From the NCBI RefSeq assembly GCF_050436995.1, contig NC_134763.1:3472001-3536000 (forward strand): a stretch of DNA of 64,000 nucleotides. The letters are read 5' to 3'. Positions 11,627-23,690 of the stretch are shown here, in pieces. The notes beneath the pieces are model-generated. The model saw only the letters and a list, made by a program, of their open reading frames with translations. It made no database searches and was not told the origin of the DNA. Each line of letters starts with the position of its first letter. Positions within the stretch are counted from its first letter, which is position 1. A program made the translations under genes and the position numbers. The DNA is from Anticarsia gemmatalis. Its lineage: Eukaryota; Arthropoda; Insecta; Lepidoptera; Erebidae.

Positions 11627-11914
11627 TGTCATTAAAATTGACGGCTACAAAAACACTACTCAGTGATTAAGTATATTGTGTAAGGCCCTTATATGACATG
11701 AATGCTTTTTCTACTAAAATTATTTCGCTTCATTATGCCATGGCTCCCTCTCATAGCTCTGTATAAAAATATGAATGGTACACCCTTACAATGATGATGT
11801 GCAGTTTTGAGAGTTCAAACTTTTGTGTTTGGCGTTATAATTAATGGGTTTTTTGACTATACGTGTATTTTTAATGTAGAACAAAGAGAGAGATTTTTTT
11901 AAGGATCATACCAA

Positions 11915-11980
11915 CAGGAGATCTCTGGTCCCTGCCTACCCTATTGGAAAAAGGCGTAATTTTATGTGTTACATACATAC
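11915..11980. repeat. Short dispersed repeat
   Basis: CCTGCCTACCCTATTGGAAA followed by AAGGCGTAATTTTATG recurs at 59981-60035 as TCTGCCTACATCTATGAG plus AAAAAGGCGTGATTTCATG. Confidence 0.45.
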
Positions 11981-12690
11981 AACAACACAATACATACTTT
12001 TATTTATATATTTTTCATAAAGTAAATAAAATTAGTAATTTTTTTTTTCTCTGTTACGCTTTTACATAAATATATCGGGCATTTATTTCGGGCAGACTGA
12101 CTGTATCGCAATTTTACTAATGCGACGATTTCGTATTATGAATTCGACAGGTGCTTGGATAAATTAGTTTTTTTTAAAATACGCTGGGAGCGTTGACTAT
12201 TTTTTGTATGGAAAAACTTAATATATTTTAGGATTTGGGAAATCGATGATCGTCGGGCTTATGCAGCTGATCGTACCCTGTTTTACTATATTTTAGAAAT
12301 ACACAAAATGTATATAACCTAGACAAATCACGCTTGCCAATGCTCTCTGCTAAGTTGTTGGACTATAGCTGTACTGTTGAACTCAGTGTGATTGGTTATT
12401 GACAATAACATGTTCGTTGAATAAAACTTGTTGACGTGTAAAATAAATGTAAAAGTATTTTATGTGAAGTTTTAAAATAAAAAAGCTTAGTTCATTGAAA
12501 TAGAAGCCGACATTTTAATAGAATTCGTCCGGGCTGTTGGAACTATATTGAATCCGATAGCTAAATTTGGAATAGAACAAAATTCAATGTTATAGCTAGC
12601 TTTTTGCTAGCGACAGTTTTGAATATTTAATATTGGATTCTGATTTTATTCAACAACATTTTACATACGTGTACTTTCAGTTTTTTTTAA

Positions 12691-12784
12691 TCTATACTAA
12701 TATTATAAAGCTGAAGAGTTTGTTGGTTTGTTTGTTTGTTTGTTCGTTTGAACGCGCTAATCTCAGGAACTACTGCTCCGATTA
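12691..12784 (+). mobile_element. Helitron-like 5' end fragment
   Basis: The first 94 bases of the family at 9333, with the TC start and GTTT repeats, broken off at CTCCGATT where an RTE-like 3' end begins. Confidence 0.7.
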
Positions 12785-12938
12785 TGGGGTAGAGTGGTTA
12801 TAGAAAGGCCAGAATGGAGAAGATTGGAGGAGGCCTTTGCCACGTGGCAAACGGACACCCAAATTTGAACAAAGAAACAATATACGAAAATTAAGAAAAT
12901 ACTGTCAGGTCGGAAAAGAGGCTATAAATATAAATAAA
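12785..12938 (+). mobile_element. RTE-type LINE 3' end remnant
   Basis: An open frame reads VVIERPEWRRLEEAFATWQ and ends with TGA. This resembles the C-terminus of RTE-clade reverse-transcriptase ORFs. A short A-rich tail (AAATATAAATAAA) follows. Only the last ~25 codons are present. Confidence 0.45.
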
Positions 12939-13201
12939 CTAGCTGACCCGCGCAACTTCGCTTTCGTCACATAAGAGAGAATGGGTCATAATTTTCCCCG
13001 TTTTTGTAACGTTTTTTCGTTGCTACTCCGCTCCTAATGGCCGAAGCATGATGTTATATAGCCTATAACCTTCCTCGATAAATGGACTATCTAACACTGA
13101 AATAATTTTTCAAATCGGACCAGCAGTTCCTGAGATTAGCGCGTTCAAACAAACAAACAAATAAACAAACCAACTCTTCAGCTTTATAATATTAGTATAG
13201 A
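12939..13201 (-). mobile_element. Helitron-like element, complete
   Basis: Full minus-strand copy with CTAG at 12939-12942 and the TC terminus at 13200-13201, between A and T. It lies head-to-head with the fragment at 12691. Confidence 0.8.
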
Positions 13202-13602
13202 TAATATTAGTAAAGATTTGTAACTAGCCCTTAGATTAACCTAACCTTTATGACACTTAAAACTTAAAGACATCTCTATACAATGGGCTTATATAATAAT
13301 TATATTATATAGAAATGTTTTACATACATATTCAAAAACACTATTATTTCGTAAGACGGTAATGTATCCATCGTAGTCGAGTACTTGGTTTAAATGGCTC
13401 CTTTAGCGGAACAAAGCGAGAGCGAGCCTGTGACAAAAGACGTTTCTATCTACAGTATCATGTGAACACTTTTAACGCGATGTCAACGCAATTTAGCTTA
13501 AATGTAGCTGAAAGGCATCTTCTTTAATGTGACGCTAAATAAAATAAGACACGTGGGAAACTGCTAGTAAAATTTAGACGTCTTGAACGTTATGTGTGTT
13601 AA

Positions 13603-13790
13603 TCTATATATATAAAAATGAATTGCCGTTCGTTAGTCTAAAACTAGAGTAGGGCTGGACCGATTTGGCTAATTTTGGTCTTGAATTATTTGTGGCAATC
13701 CAGAGAAGGTGTAAAAGGTAAGTAATTTTGAGAATGCGCGGTATTAAATAAAAACAAGAAAGCGTGAGCGGAGCTGCGCGGGTCAGCTGG
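13603..13790 (+). mobile_element. Second Helitron-like family (TC...CTGG)
   Basis: It starts TCTATATATATAAAAATGAA and ends GCGCGGGTCAGCTGG. This fits the Helitron rule of a TC start and CTRR end. The interior differs from the 9333 family. Confidence 0.6.
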
Positions 13791-13822
13791 TAATAAGTAA
13801 ATATCATTAAATCACTCATACT

Positions 13823-13922
13823 TGACAACTCACTTCATTCGAAACTAAGCAGAGCTGAAGCCATGGTAACCAAAAAACTAATAGACATACTTACAAATTT
13901 CCAAATACATACTTATAACCTA
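13823..13922 (-). mobile_element. tRNA-SINE tail fragment
   Basis: The reverse complement of the body of the SINE at 8066 (GACAACTCAC ... AACTAAGCAGAGC ... CCATGGTAACC). The promoter-bearing head is absent. Confidence 0.6.
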
Positions 13923-14254
13923 CTTATTCTGAAATAGTAAAAATAGGGCTTATTTTACTAAAAATAAATGTCTTAGAAATTCCGACTGCGAATAAAACCA
14001 TATTATATTTAAAAATTAACTCATAACCATATTGAACAGCAACTCAGATTACCCTTTATTTAACTAGTACTTATTTAAAAAAATACTAAGCAATACTAGG
14101 TATCCCGTACTACAGCGTCGCTTTTTTCCTTTAGGTTCGATATTTTCAATTTATATTCGTGATTAGATACGTGACGTCGACCGTGAAAGAAGATTTTATT
14201 CACACTTATTTGGATTCACTTTTTTTGTCACTTGTTATACATCGTGCTTGCAAA

Positions 14255-14445
14255 TACAGTAGCTCAATTCTCTACTACTATCGACTACCGACAACCGACC
14301 TGTCATCGAGAAATTTTGTATGAAAATCTGATCAGCGCCTCTGACGGGTGTTGTAGGAAACATTTTGGCAGTACATTCTAAATGTCAAAATTCGATAGCT
14401 AGCCGGTTGTCGGTAGTCGATAGTGGTAGAGAATCGAGGTACAGT
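14255..14445. mobile_element. Family B MITE, full length
   Basis: About 190 bases with long inverted arms: CTACTATCGACTACCGACAA on the left and its mirrored complement on the right, ending GAATCGAGGTACAGT. Centre GATCAGCGCCTCTGACGGG. Confidence 0.85.
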
Positions 14446-16068
14446 TTTTCTATCTTTATTTGGGATTTTAGCGAACTAAAGTAAAGGGGTCATGAATGTT
14501 TCATGATTTAATTATTATAATTGACATGATTAACATTAGCCCTTGGCTAGTTCTGAAGGGTTGTCAAAACGTAACCTTTGCCAATGGGATCTCCATGGCT
14601 ATTTTTGTTTTTTTTTTCATTCTACATCTAGTATCTATTCAAATAAAAAGTATGTGTAAATATGCATAGTAACGAATTTAGTAAATAAAAATACGATGCG
14701 TCCTTTTAAATACTGAAAACCTCTTTCATAACGATTTGATTTTTGATGTTTTTCAGCAAATATTGAACCAATAAAGAAAGATTTAAAAAAAGGTTTTACT
14801 TTTTCAAGATACATTACAAAAATCTCATTAAACATATGGAATAGGTACCTGCTTTTACAGAAAATGTGTATTTACATTAACCGACCGAATTTCAGTAACA
14901 AAAGTAGTGAGTGAGCATTGCAGACGACATTCATCGCAGAACAGTCTTTGTTCTCACCGCGATTGTGAGCAAACGATCTGAGATACCAACATTACCAACT
15001 GAGTTTTATTATCGTCTGACAATTAACTCGGTCTGCCTTCACAATGTATTGCAGGGATACTTTTAAATCATTACAATTTTATACGCCACGGACGACATTT
15101 GGTTCTTAATTTTAAATGTTTTTGTATCACTTATTGCAAGAAGCTTGGAAGCTTGACGCTGTTTTTAATTAATTTGTGTAGATTAGAAGAGTGGTTTTGT
15201 ATTCGTAGACAACCAATAACAATAATTAAAACTTGTTGAGCGGGTACCGTAGTAACTAATCTAAGAAGAGAATATTTTAAATGTCAACCTCTCCATACTC
15301 GATAGGACCGACTGTAAAAAATCACATTATAAAACTAAGTTGCGTTGTCTTTATAAATGTTGCTTTGCCCGAAATGATTGGGTCTAACGTGGTCTTTCTC
15401 AACATATTCGAGTATAGTAGAGATAAATAAATGTAGGTATAGTAACTAATAAAAATTTTCCATACCTGAATACGTATTTTACAGTGCTTAGATAAAAAAT
15501 GTGATATAAAATTTTATATCCAACCGAGATTGCACAGAATAGTAGGAAAAATAATAATATCTCCACTATACGTATTTGCTAAGCTCACCCGTCTGTACTT
15601 TTCATATTAAATATGAACATTTTAATATTTCATTCTATTTGTGTAAGTCTTCAGAACAATTTTATATTACTCTCCTGTGTAAAGTTGACTGTTATTTTCT
15701 TCATAAGTCGTCCATAATAAAATTATTTTAGGTTACTATTACTCTGTATATCTATACAGATACATTATGTTGTAATAAAAAGTACAACGAATTTTTCATC
15801 GGTCGGATATTGTTATTACTCTTGTATAAGTTGTAAAATGGCTATTATTTTTCGAACGTATGGGTTAATTAATTGTTATTATTCACAAATATTTACAAAT
15901 CCCAGCCTGCATCTAGCCACGTGGTGCACTCAAGCACTTGCCTTACCAAAAAATAAAATCATAAATTATAAATGATAAATTCTGTTTGAGTCACCTAAAC
16001 GCAAAACAAAAAATCTAATTCTTAAAACGCTTTCATTTACAGTTAATTCATGTGATATAAAATGTATG
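14446..16068. other. Spacer, one short repeat
   Basis: AT-rich DNA with no exon-like frame. A short match at 15905-15949 (AGCCACGTGGTG.ACTCAAG) belongs to the dispersed family best preserved at 50003-50113. Confidence 0.35.
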
Positions 16069-16136
16069 AGACGGAAAATTAAAGGGAAAAGAACATGAAA
16101 AGCGGCTATGTTTGTTGAAGTTCATGCGGCTCGTTT
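16069..16136 (+). repeat. 68-bp element shared with 52871
   Basis: Strongly similar to 52871-52938. Both have GACGGAAAA, then AAAGCGGC, then TTTGTTGAAGTTCA and GCGGCTCGTT in the same order and spacing. It has no terminal repeats and is not recognised as a transposon. Confidence 0.6.
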
Positions 16137-16426
16137 GCCATTAGCCCGCAGTGGTCAGACGGCAAGAGAAATTACACGACTAAAATAAAAGAATACTGGA
16201 CACTGAACACTTGTGGTATGCTGCTGACAGCCTCGTTACGTCATCGTAGTCTTTTTTCTGTACCCATTCCGTAGAATTTTAAAAGCCTTAATGAAATATA
16301 GCTCCTTCTTTGATTTAAAATCTGGCGTAAAAGTTTGATGAATGTAAGATTTAAGATAGAAAAACAATTGAAGAGCATTTTAGTGTTTATTTTTATTCGT
16401 GGGCTAATGGACTTGAGATAAAAACA

Positions 16427-16897
16427 ATGCCATCAAAAACATTCTGTAAAAACCTCAAGTCTCGCCGTAAAAAGTTGTGAGATCTATATAATACCAAGTC
16501 GATTAATCTATTTAGTCTCTACTTAAAGGACCTCCTGTCTTAAGTTATTACGTATGTTATTATCATGCCAATTTAAAAAAAATACCTTTAAAAGAAATAG
16601 ACCGACTTGGCCATCGCATGATTTGATCATTAGTATGTGTCACACTACACAGCACGACGAGAAGTTAATGCTCCTGAAATGTTAATGGCGAATTTGTGTT
16701 TTCTTGCGATGACCAAGTCGATCTATTTGTTTTAAAGGTATTTTTTTTTAAATTGGCATGATAATAACATACGTAATAACTTAAGACAGGAGGTCCTTTA
16801 AGTAGAGACTAAATAGATTAATCGACTTGGTATTATATAGATCTCACAACTTTTTACGGCGAGACTTGAGGTTTTTACAGAATGTTTTTGATGGCAT
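16427..16897. mobile_element. 471-bp foldback element
   Basis: Two inverted arms of about 193 bases (16427-16620 and 16704-16897) are nearly identical in reverse complement. The outer ends are ATGCCATCAAAAACATTCTG and its complement. About 83 bases of spacer hold no frame. It has no coding capacity. A transcript would fold into a long double-stranded RNA. Confidence 0.85.
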
Positions 16898-17107
16898 CTC
16901 ACTTCTTTTTGTAGAGCGAACATAAGTCCAATTTGTATGGAAAGACGTTTTTTTTTTCATAATTCAACATATTTTCCTATGGGAATGTTATTCAGTTTCA
17001 TGGACTAAACACCCTTACCGACCCTATACCCCCTCTCGTTATGCCTCATATAGTAGGTACCTATTTACACCTATTTATTTTATTTTCTACAGAATTAATA
17101 ATTAATT

Positions 17108-17171
17108 AACTGCAAATGTAACCTTGTAATCTTATACATTTATATGGGATTACAAGGTTATTGTTGCAGTT
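17108..17171. repeat. 64-nt near-perfect hairpin
   Basis: The left arm AACTGCAAATGTAACCTTGT runs on to AATC (17131). The right arm, 17148-17171, pairs with it over 24 positions except for one three-base bubble. The loop is 16 bases. Size and shape suit a miRNA precursor, but a tiny MITE remnant would look the same. Confidence 0.5.
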
Positions 17172-17229
17172 GGTGTATTTAAAAAACTGGATCGAAATTA
17201 GAAAATATTTAATTTTTCCCATGATTAAG

Positions 17230-17580
17230 ACACTAAACCCTATTTGTATTCAAAATTTTAAGCTTCTAAGTCTGCTAGAAGTACCTTAGACTTTTGATGA
17301 TCGGTGAGTCAGTGAGTCAGTGAATCAGTGAGTGACAAAATTCAAAATTTTAACAAGTTGTCATTCTTAAACTACTGGTTCAAATTGACTGAAATTTTAA
17401 ATATACCGTGTTTATACAATGACTGATTAGTTGCTGAAAATCCAGGCTTCTTGTTTTATCCACAACGAAATTATAGGGGTGTCAAAAATAGCCCGAATTG
17501 CTTCGAGAAAAGGATGTTACGGCCGTGCCGCTTTTTTTTTGCTCGACTTGCGGGGGCACTTCCGTGCCCCCAGATAGGCA
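17230..17580. repeat. Dispersed-repeat-like block with GC hairpin
   Basis: It contains a GTGAGTCA tandem repeat (17302-17335) and ends in a perfect GC-rich hairpin, GGGGGCAC-TTCC-GTGCCCCC (about 17553-17572). The overall texture resembles the end of a transposable element. The family is not recognised. Confidence 0.4.
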
Positions 17581-19089
17581 TTGAGAATGTTTCATTTAGA
17601 TAAACCGGTTACATAAAGAATTATTTATCTTCTACCAGTAAAATCTTTTCCAAAAGCGCCTGTGACTGATAGGTACGATTAAAAACAATGAATTTCACAA
17701 GAAATTAAATATTTTATCTCGTAACTTAAAACATTAAAACAAACGAAACCGTCTCCAGAGATTTTGACGGCATTATTCCACTTTTGTTTTTTGGTTTTGT
17801 AAAATGTTCTCTATGAAAATGTAAAAAGCGGTCGCAATTTTGTGTAAGAGCGTTTTAAACCATTATGAACGCAGAGCTTCATTTAATTTGCGTCGTGCAT
17901 TATGACGGACCACGTTTTCATATTCTAATGGCCAGCTCAAGTGTTTGCACAGGTAACGTTTTAAAATTTGCGAGCAAAATGAAATTAGCCTACTAAATTA
18001 TGTTTTTACTTAGGGATTTTTTAAGCCTTCTAAAATCTACATTTTATACCCACAAAAAGATATGACAAAAGCTGGCTTTAAACAGTCTGTTTTACCTCTA
18101 ACAATTCTGTTTCTAAATCTAACTTAACATGTTTATGAGCTTTGAGATTCCTAAATGTTTTAAATGAAATGCTGTCTGTGTTTCAATGTGCACGTTGACC
18201 TTATGGTTTAGTAAATTAGAAATAATTTGCTAGCACTTAAAGCATGCAATATTCAGCAGTAAGAATGAGCTCTGTGCTCTAAGTGCAGGGACTGTTTACG
18301 AGAGTAATTCACTGACAAACTCGATAGTTTAGTAATGAAATGACATAATTTGTTTGTATATTTGCTACTATATATGCTATAGTTTGTCCGTCTCTCCATA
18401 AGTAGTAGACGTATGTAAGTATATTATATTTTTTCCACGGTCAATGTCCACATTCTTAAACATTGTGAAATAAATGTTTCGCAACTTTTGGCGTCGACAG
18501 AGATGTATCGTAGCATCTTTATTAATTAAAGGTGTGATATCATCATAGTTTTAAAACTATATGAAACGGTTATGAAGCTTGTAAAGCCCGCAATAAGGAA
18601 ATAATGGGTTATAAAGTTCAGCTTAATAGTTTATTTTCCTTTATAACTTTTAGTTATGTTTCCTGCGGATGACGGTTGCACCAACTTATCTCGCTTACAG
18701 AAAATATGAAACCATATGTCAAGGAATTAAAGAAACAGTCTTTGAAATGTTTTTAATAATAAGCAAAGATTATATATGTATGTAATTATGTTTTGGTAGA
18801 GTAAGTAAGAGCCGTAGGTTGAGAAAGCCTCATTTATAAATAAAAAATCTATCTTTTTGGATCGTTATAGGCGCGCTTATACGTTTAACCTATGTCATAC
18901 AATAATAACTTCTGTAAGTCTACATTTTAAGTAGAGTAAACCCAAGCCCAAAAGAATTCTAGGTCAAACAATTTAAGCCAGTTTTTAATTCGGGGAGGAA
19001 TGCTAGAGTTACCGTATATTTTGGGTAACGGCAGTAAGCGTGCGGTAAGATTGTGGTGAGCGGGTGAGCTACAAGTATTTGACATAAGG
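17581..19089. other. Spacer, nothing recognised
   Basis: AT-rich DNA. No exon-like frame, no repeat recognised before the BEL/Pao relic. Confidence 0.35.
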
Positions 19090-19428
19090 GCCGATTCCAT
19101 CGGTGCATGCTCGTTATGGTGGACGGGCCCTAGTTTCTTACATAGCTGCGAAAGTAGCTGGCCCATTATGCCCTGTAATAGCGATAACCACAATCTGCCT
19201 GAAGTAGTGTGTAATTTTACTGATCAAGTTGACACTCATATTAATTCTAATCAATCATCTGACAATTCAATAATTCAGTCATTAATTCACAATAACTCTA
19301 ATTTTAATCGTCTTCAAAGAATCATTGCCTATATCTATAGATTCATTCATAATTTAAAAAAATCTAATTGCAAATTGCATGGTTCGCTTTCTACAGATGA
19401 ATTAATCGGGAGATGTTGCGTCGCGTGA
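19090..19428 (+). pseudogene. BEL/Pao retrotransposon pol fragment
   Basis: A continuous frame reads ADSIGACSLWWTGPSFL, then LPEV, then FNRLQRIIAYIYRFIHN, and ends STDEL before a TGA at 19426. The WW-GP-FL block after the RNase H domain and the R-x-x-AY-x-RF-x-N segment leading to L-T/S-x-DEL are characteristic of the RNase H-integrase junction of BEL/Pao polyproteins. Only about 112 codons remain of a protein usually well over 1,000 residues. No LTRs were seen. It is an old, non-functional relic. Confidence 0.7.
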
Positions 19429-21178
19429 CGTCATCCTTTGTAGCGTACCGACCTTTTTGTTAAGGACATTTTAGAGGTTTTGGACAGTTTTCTGTATGTA
19501 AAGAAATGTATGTTATGAATATACAGTGATTGAGCTCGTTTATGAATTAGAACTAACTAAGCTGTATTGTCAAAACACGAATAATGATAATAATTTTATT
19601 GTTGAAGTTTAAAAAAAGGGTTTTCTTTCCCAAAGATATCATCACTGCATTGGCGTTATTAACGTGTTTCAAAACAAGTGTTTTAGAACATAAAAAATGT
19701 TTACACTTCCAGATTTCCATCAACCATTTAAACGATTTATTGCCTCAAAATGTGGGTCGATTAAACTACATAAACAAGACATAATCTTCCTGTCAATTGA
19801 CAAGATACTCAAAAAGGCCTGACAGCGAACGGAGGTATTTCATCGATATCTAGCGCTTATCTTATTTCAGTAGTTCGCTTTATTGCACGAATTCAAAACA
19901 AGATGCCGCTATAAAAGGAAGGTAAGGCAATTCTTTTGAAAATGCTAGACGGGTGCGAGGTTGAGTTAGACTTTTTCGTGGACTAAATACCTGGCTTGCT
20001 TATGTAAACAGTACTCTTATCTTGGCTTGTTTAATTTGTAGTTGTCTGGAAGCAGTGAGATTAAGGTGATGTTTTTTTTGTGTTTAAATAAGGCAGCTGT
20101 ATTTTTGTTTATTTTTAGGACTTATGCTTGATCAGGGTAACTTAGTATAATTTGAGGTACATCTTGAGTAATGAGTAAAAATTACTGTAAGTCAAGTGTA
20201 AGATACGTGTCATAGCAGACTATATCTGGTAGTGGGTAATAAAAACCGTAATTAATTTCTTGTATATCAATGTTATCTTACGTTTATGAACGTTTAATAG
20301 TTGCTAAAGCTAGGAAAAAGCTGTTTGAATTTTATGAATTATAATTGTATGAATTAGAAGAAGACTTTTTTTACATTGTAAAATTATATCTTTTAAATTC
20401 ACATAATAATTGACTGCAGAATACAAAATTGATTTTCATTTGATAACTACAAAGTTCTTAATTGCATTAAATTCTAGTTTGAGTTGAAGTTATTAAGCGA
20501 TCTACATTTTACAATTGTATCATTAGTGGAAAAGCGTCTCTACGGTTTATTAGAGCTGCCTCAGTTAAGCTCCGAGGGAGGTTTGTCGTAATTAAAGTAA
20601 CTAACATTCTGCGGTTATATTCTATTGAAAACTGACATCATTTTATATTGAGGTATTCTCTCTGAAAAAATGGTTTCATATAGTTTTTAAAGTGTTACGA
20701 AAGTTTATCTCGAGAGTGTTGACAATATTTCATGTTCATTATTAAACGTAATTTGGCACGATGCCGGTATCTTTATTAAGCTAACAGAATTAGGCTGGGA
20801 CATATGAATGGCATTATTTGGGAAACCACATCCATAGTCATTCTTACTGTACAGTGTAAAAATATAATTCATTAAGTATACAAAGACTTCAAACATTTTA
20901 CATTTAAAAAACTTGACCTATTTTAATTTCGTTTCTCAGATAGCCAAGCTATATTGCAAACTGGAACTCAAAAGCGATATTTTATTTAACTTATAATCCT
21001 AGCAATTTTATCAGTATTTAGATGAAAGGACCGACATCAAAGCGAAGTGTATCATTGTAACAAGGCAGCGATATTACAGGCTAAGTGATTCAGGTCAAAG
21101 GTATCTGTCAACTTCACTGAACACGCACCTTTCAACTATTCATTTCCGGGTCACTGCTAAACCGTGTTGCTTGGCTTA
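19429..21178. other. Spacer, nothing recognised
   Basis: AT-rich. The frame 19584-19784 and the minus frame 20705-20896 have no recognisable product and look like chance. Confidence 0.35.
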
Positions 21179-21297
21179 CTAACCCCCGGTTTCTGAGGTA
21201 CATTTAGCGATGGTTTATCTCTATAGCGCTTAAACTCATATAAAAAAAATTGAATAATTAAACTACCGCTAAATGTACCTCAGAAACTGGCGGTTAG
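21179..21297. mobile_element. 119-bp MITE
   Basis: Terminal inverted repeats of about 31 bases: CTAACCCCCGGTTTCTGAGG and onward on the left, CTCAGAAACTGGCGGTTAG on the right, with a few mismatches. AT-rich centre without coding capacity. Confidence 0.75.
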
Positions 21298-22767
21298 ACA
21301 AGTGGAGATCCTGAATTAGTATTAGTATAGATTATTTGCAAAGAAATGGGAATGCACTGGAGTTTCTGAAAAATAAAATTGAGCAATGAACTTTTTGATT
21401 GGAATGGTTTCAAATGTTTACTTCAACTCAATTTATAAGATTATTGCAAGTTGCATTTGCAGGATTTTGAGACAAGAGTCTTGAAGCTGAGCCAACTATG
21501 AACTTACTGGAATTGACTTTGATACTTTACTCTATGTCAGCTCGTGTCATGTCCTGTTGGCAATTGTCCGAATTTATGCCACGCTTGCACAGAGCAAAAT
21601 AATCCTATCACAAAGAAATTTTACATCATAATGAAAATATGTGTTGAAAAGCCTGCGCTGAAACGTCAGACATTCTAAGGTAAAGTGCGTGTTTGCGTTA
21701 ATTCCCGTATTCTTTTATAAACTTTACATTTATTTTTTTCGCCAAGCTATATAGCTGTAATTTCATAAAAAAAGCCATACATATAATGCATGCAACGGAA
21801 AAGTTGCGATTAAACAAGACATTGCTAAAGGAAAAGACAATTTCCATATCTTGGTATGCGAAGACTGCGAAGGATAAAAAGAAACAAAAACGTAAAGCTT
21901 CACTATCGATAAAAACCGTCAGCAAGTTCAAAACAAAAACATTCAGATTTCAATGTAATGCAAAATCTTAATGAATTGAAATTTTTATGAAAGTCGGAAA
22001 CACAAAATTTTATCTCAAGTTTAGGAACTTTAAGTTACCAAATATAATGCAACGTCTTATTGGTCTTTTTTTATCAAAACTGAATATATCTGTTCGTGTA
22101 TGTTGCACAAAAATAAACTAATAGCAACTTATAATAAGTTATTCAAGAAATAATTTTGACTTATACCTAAAGCGAGTAAAGTACCTAGGCTGATGCGTAG
22201 TATTATTGAACCTGTAACAAACACTGGCCTTTGAGATCAATATTAGGAAAACAATCAAGGCTACAGTCACAAAAACTACGAAAATCAAATGAACTATGTA
22301 GCAATTCTTTGTCGCTCATATTTTAACAAAAAGTTCAAAGGGCCAATGATTGTACTAACTATCTAATATTAATATGCGTTACCCTAAATTTGTATGGAAG
22401 GATCTCAGATAATTTTTTAGCCATATTATGCACACACCAAGAAAGTACCAAGTTTAAACAAATTGCGCTGGCTTTAATAGTGTTTGAGGAAGCGGAATAA
22501 GAAATGCGTCGGTACTTTGTAAACGGGAGCTAAGCGAACACAGACGGTGCATCGTAGAGAGATATTGTCACAGATGGGAACAGTGAATAATGCAGCTTGT
22601 ATCGTGACCCGATCTACTTGTGAATAGCATTACACCACTACTAGATGTTAGATGGATTGTAGCTGCTGAATCGTGAAATTGCTATCGACTGACAGTATTT
22701 TCTTACATTTCTACTTGCAGTTAAGTAAAGGAAAAATAAATTATTGGGCTCTGTAGTCTTTTTAAAT
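21298..22767. other. Spacer with two short shared elements
   Basis: Segment 21653-21712 (GAAACGTCAGACATTCTAAG then GTAAAGTGCGTGTTTGCG) recurs at 26503-26566. Segment 22564-22625 (GTGAATAATGCAGCTTG...) resembles 59508-59577. No exon-like frame seen. Confidence 0.45.
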
Positions 22768-22936
22768 CAGGGGTTCCAAACCTTTTCTTAGTCCGGGATC
22801 ACTTTTATATTATTTTGGTTAGCAGGGACCACTATGTAAGTTTATAAAAAATAAAGTGTAATAATCATCCAGAATATTTTAAATTTTAATATCATTCGCG
22901 GACCATATTTTCGTTTCCACGGACCACTGCGCACTG
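22768..22936. mobile_element. hAT-like MITE
   Basis: It starts CAGGGGTTCCAAACCTTTTC and ends GCGCACTG. It is flanked by an imperfect 8-base duplication (TTTTAAAT at 22760, GTTTAAAT at 22937). Start sequence and duplication size fit non-autonomous hAT elements. The inner 'GGACCAC' copies are typical of that group. Confidence 0.6.
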
Positions 22937-23690
22937 GTTTAAATACTTAAAATCAATCTAAAGAGAGGCCATTCAATTAAATGTAGTGTCTCTGAGAGAC
23001 TCCAAAACCCTTTGTGTGATGTAATACCAGTTTTACTTATCTACGAACAAAAGGAGATCATCCATTTTGGGCCTTTTTTCAAAGTGCCGGCCAACAAAAA
23101 AAAGTGGCATGTATCAATAGAGCTAGCCATTTGAAGCAATAGTTAGTATGGCACGAAACCGGTAGGATCGCTTTGAACCGAGTTATACAGGTTTGAAGAT
23201 TCATAATATTCAAACATTAATTCATTTCTGAAAGTGCTGTGAAACATAAAATAATGATTGATTTTGCTGGAATTAACTATCTAAAGCAAATGACCACTCT
23301 GAAGTTGATTTAAGGTCGTAAGCCCACGTATCAACTCGGAAACAGGTCGTCACCGTATCAGCTTGAGATCATCAGTATTATTTGTATGTAATTCCCTACT
23401 GTAACACATTTATCGGAATCGTTATGTGATCACCCCGGCTCACGACCATGGGAGTGGTTCGTATGCACATTATGCATACACCAGCACCCAGGGTGGAGTG
23501 CGGGGCTATGTGCAAATTCCGATAGAATTGTGGGCATACCTTCTAAACCGCAACATGTGTCCTCATAACAAGGGCCCTCATCACAAATCGTGCCCGAAGC
23601 ACAAAATATTGTTCCACGTGCCGATGAGTCGGACATAACAACCCAACGGCAACACACAGATGACCTCTTACCTAGACGATGGTTTGTTAG

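Noticed and set aside
12939..13201. Treating the TC...CTAG elements as SINEs
   Set aside because: No polymerase III boxes and no target duplications. TC/CTAG ends, the subterminal hairpin and A|T insertion point to Helitrons.
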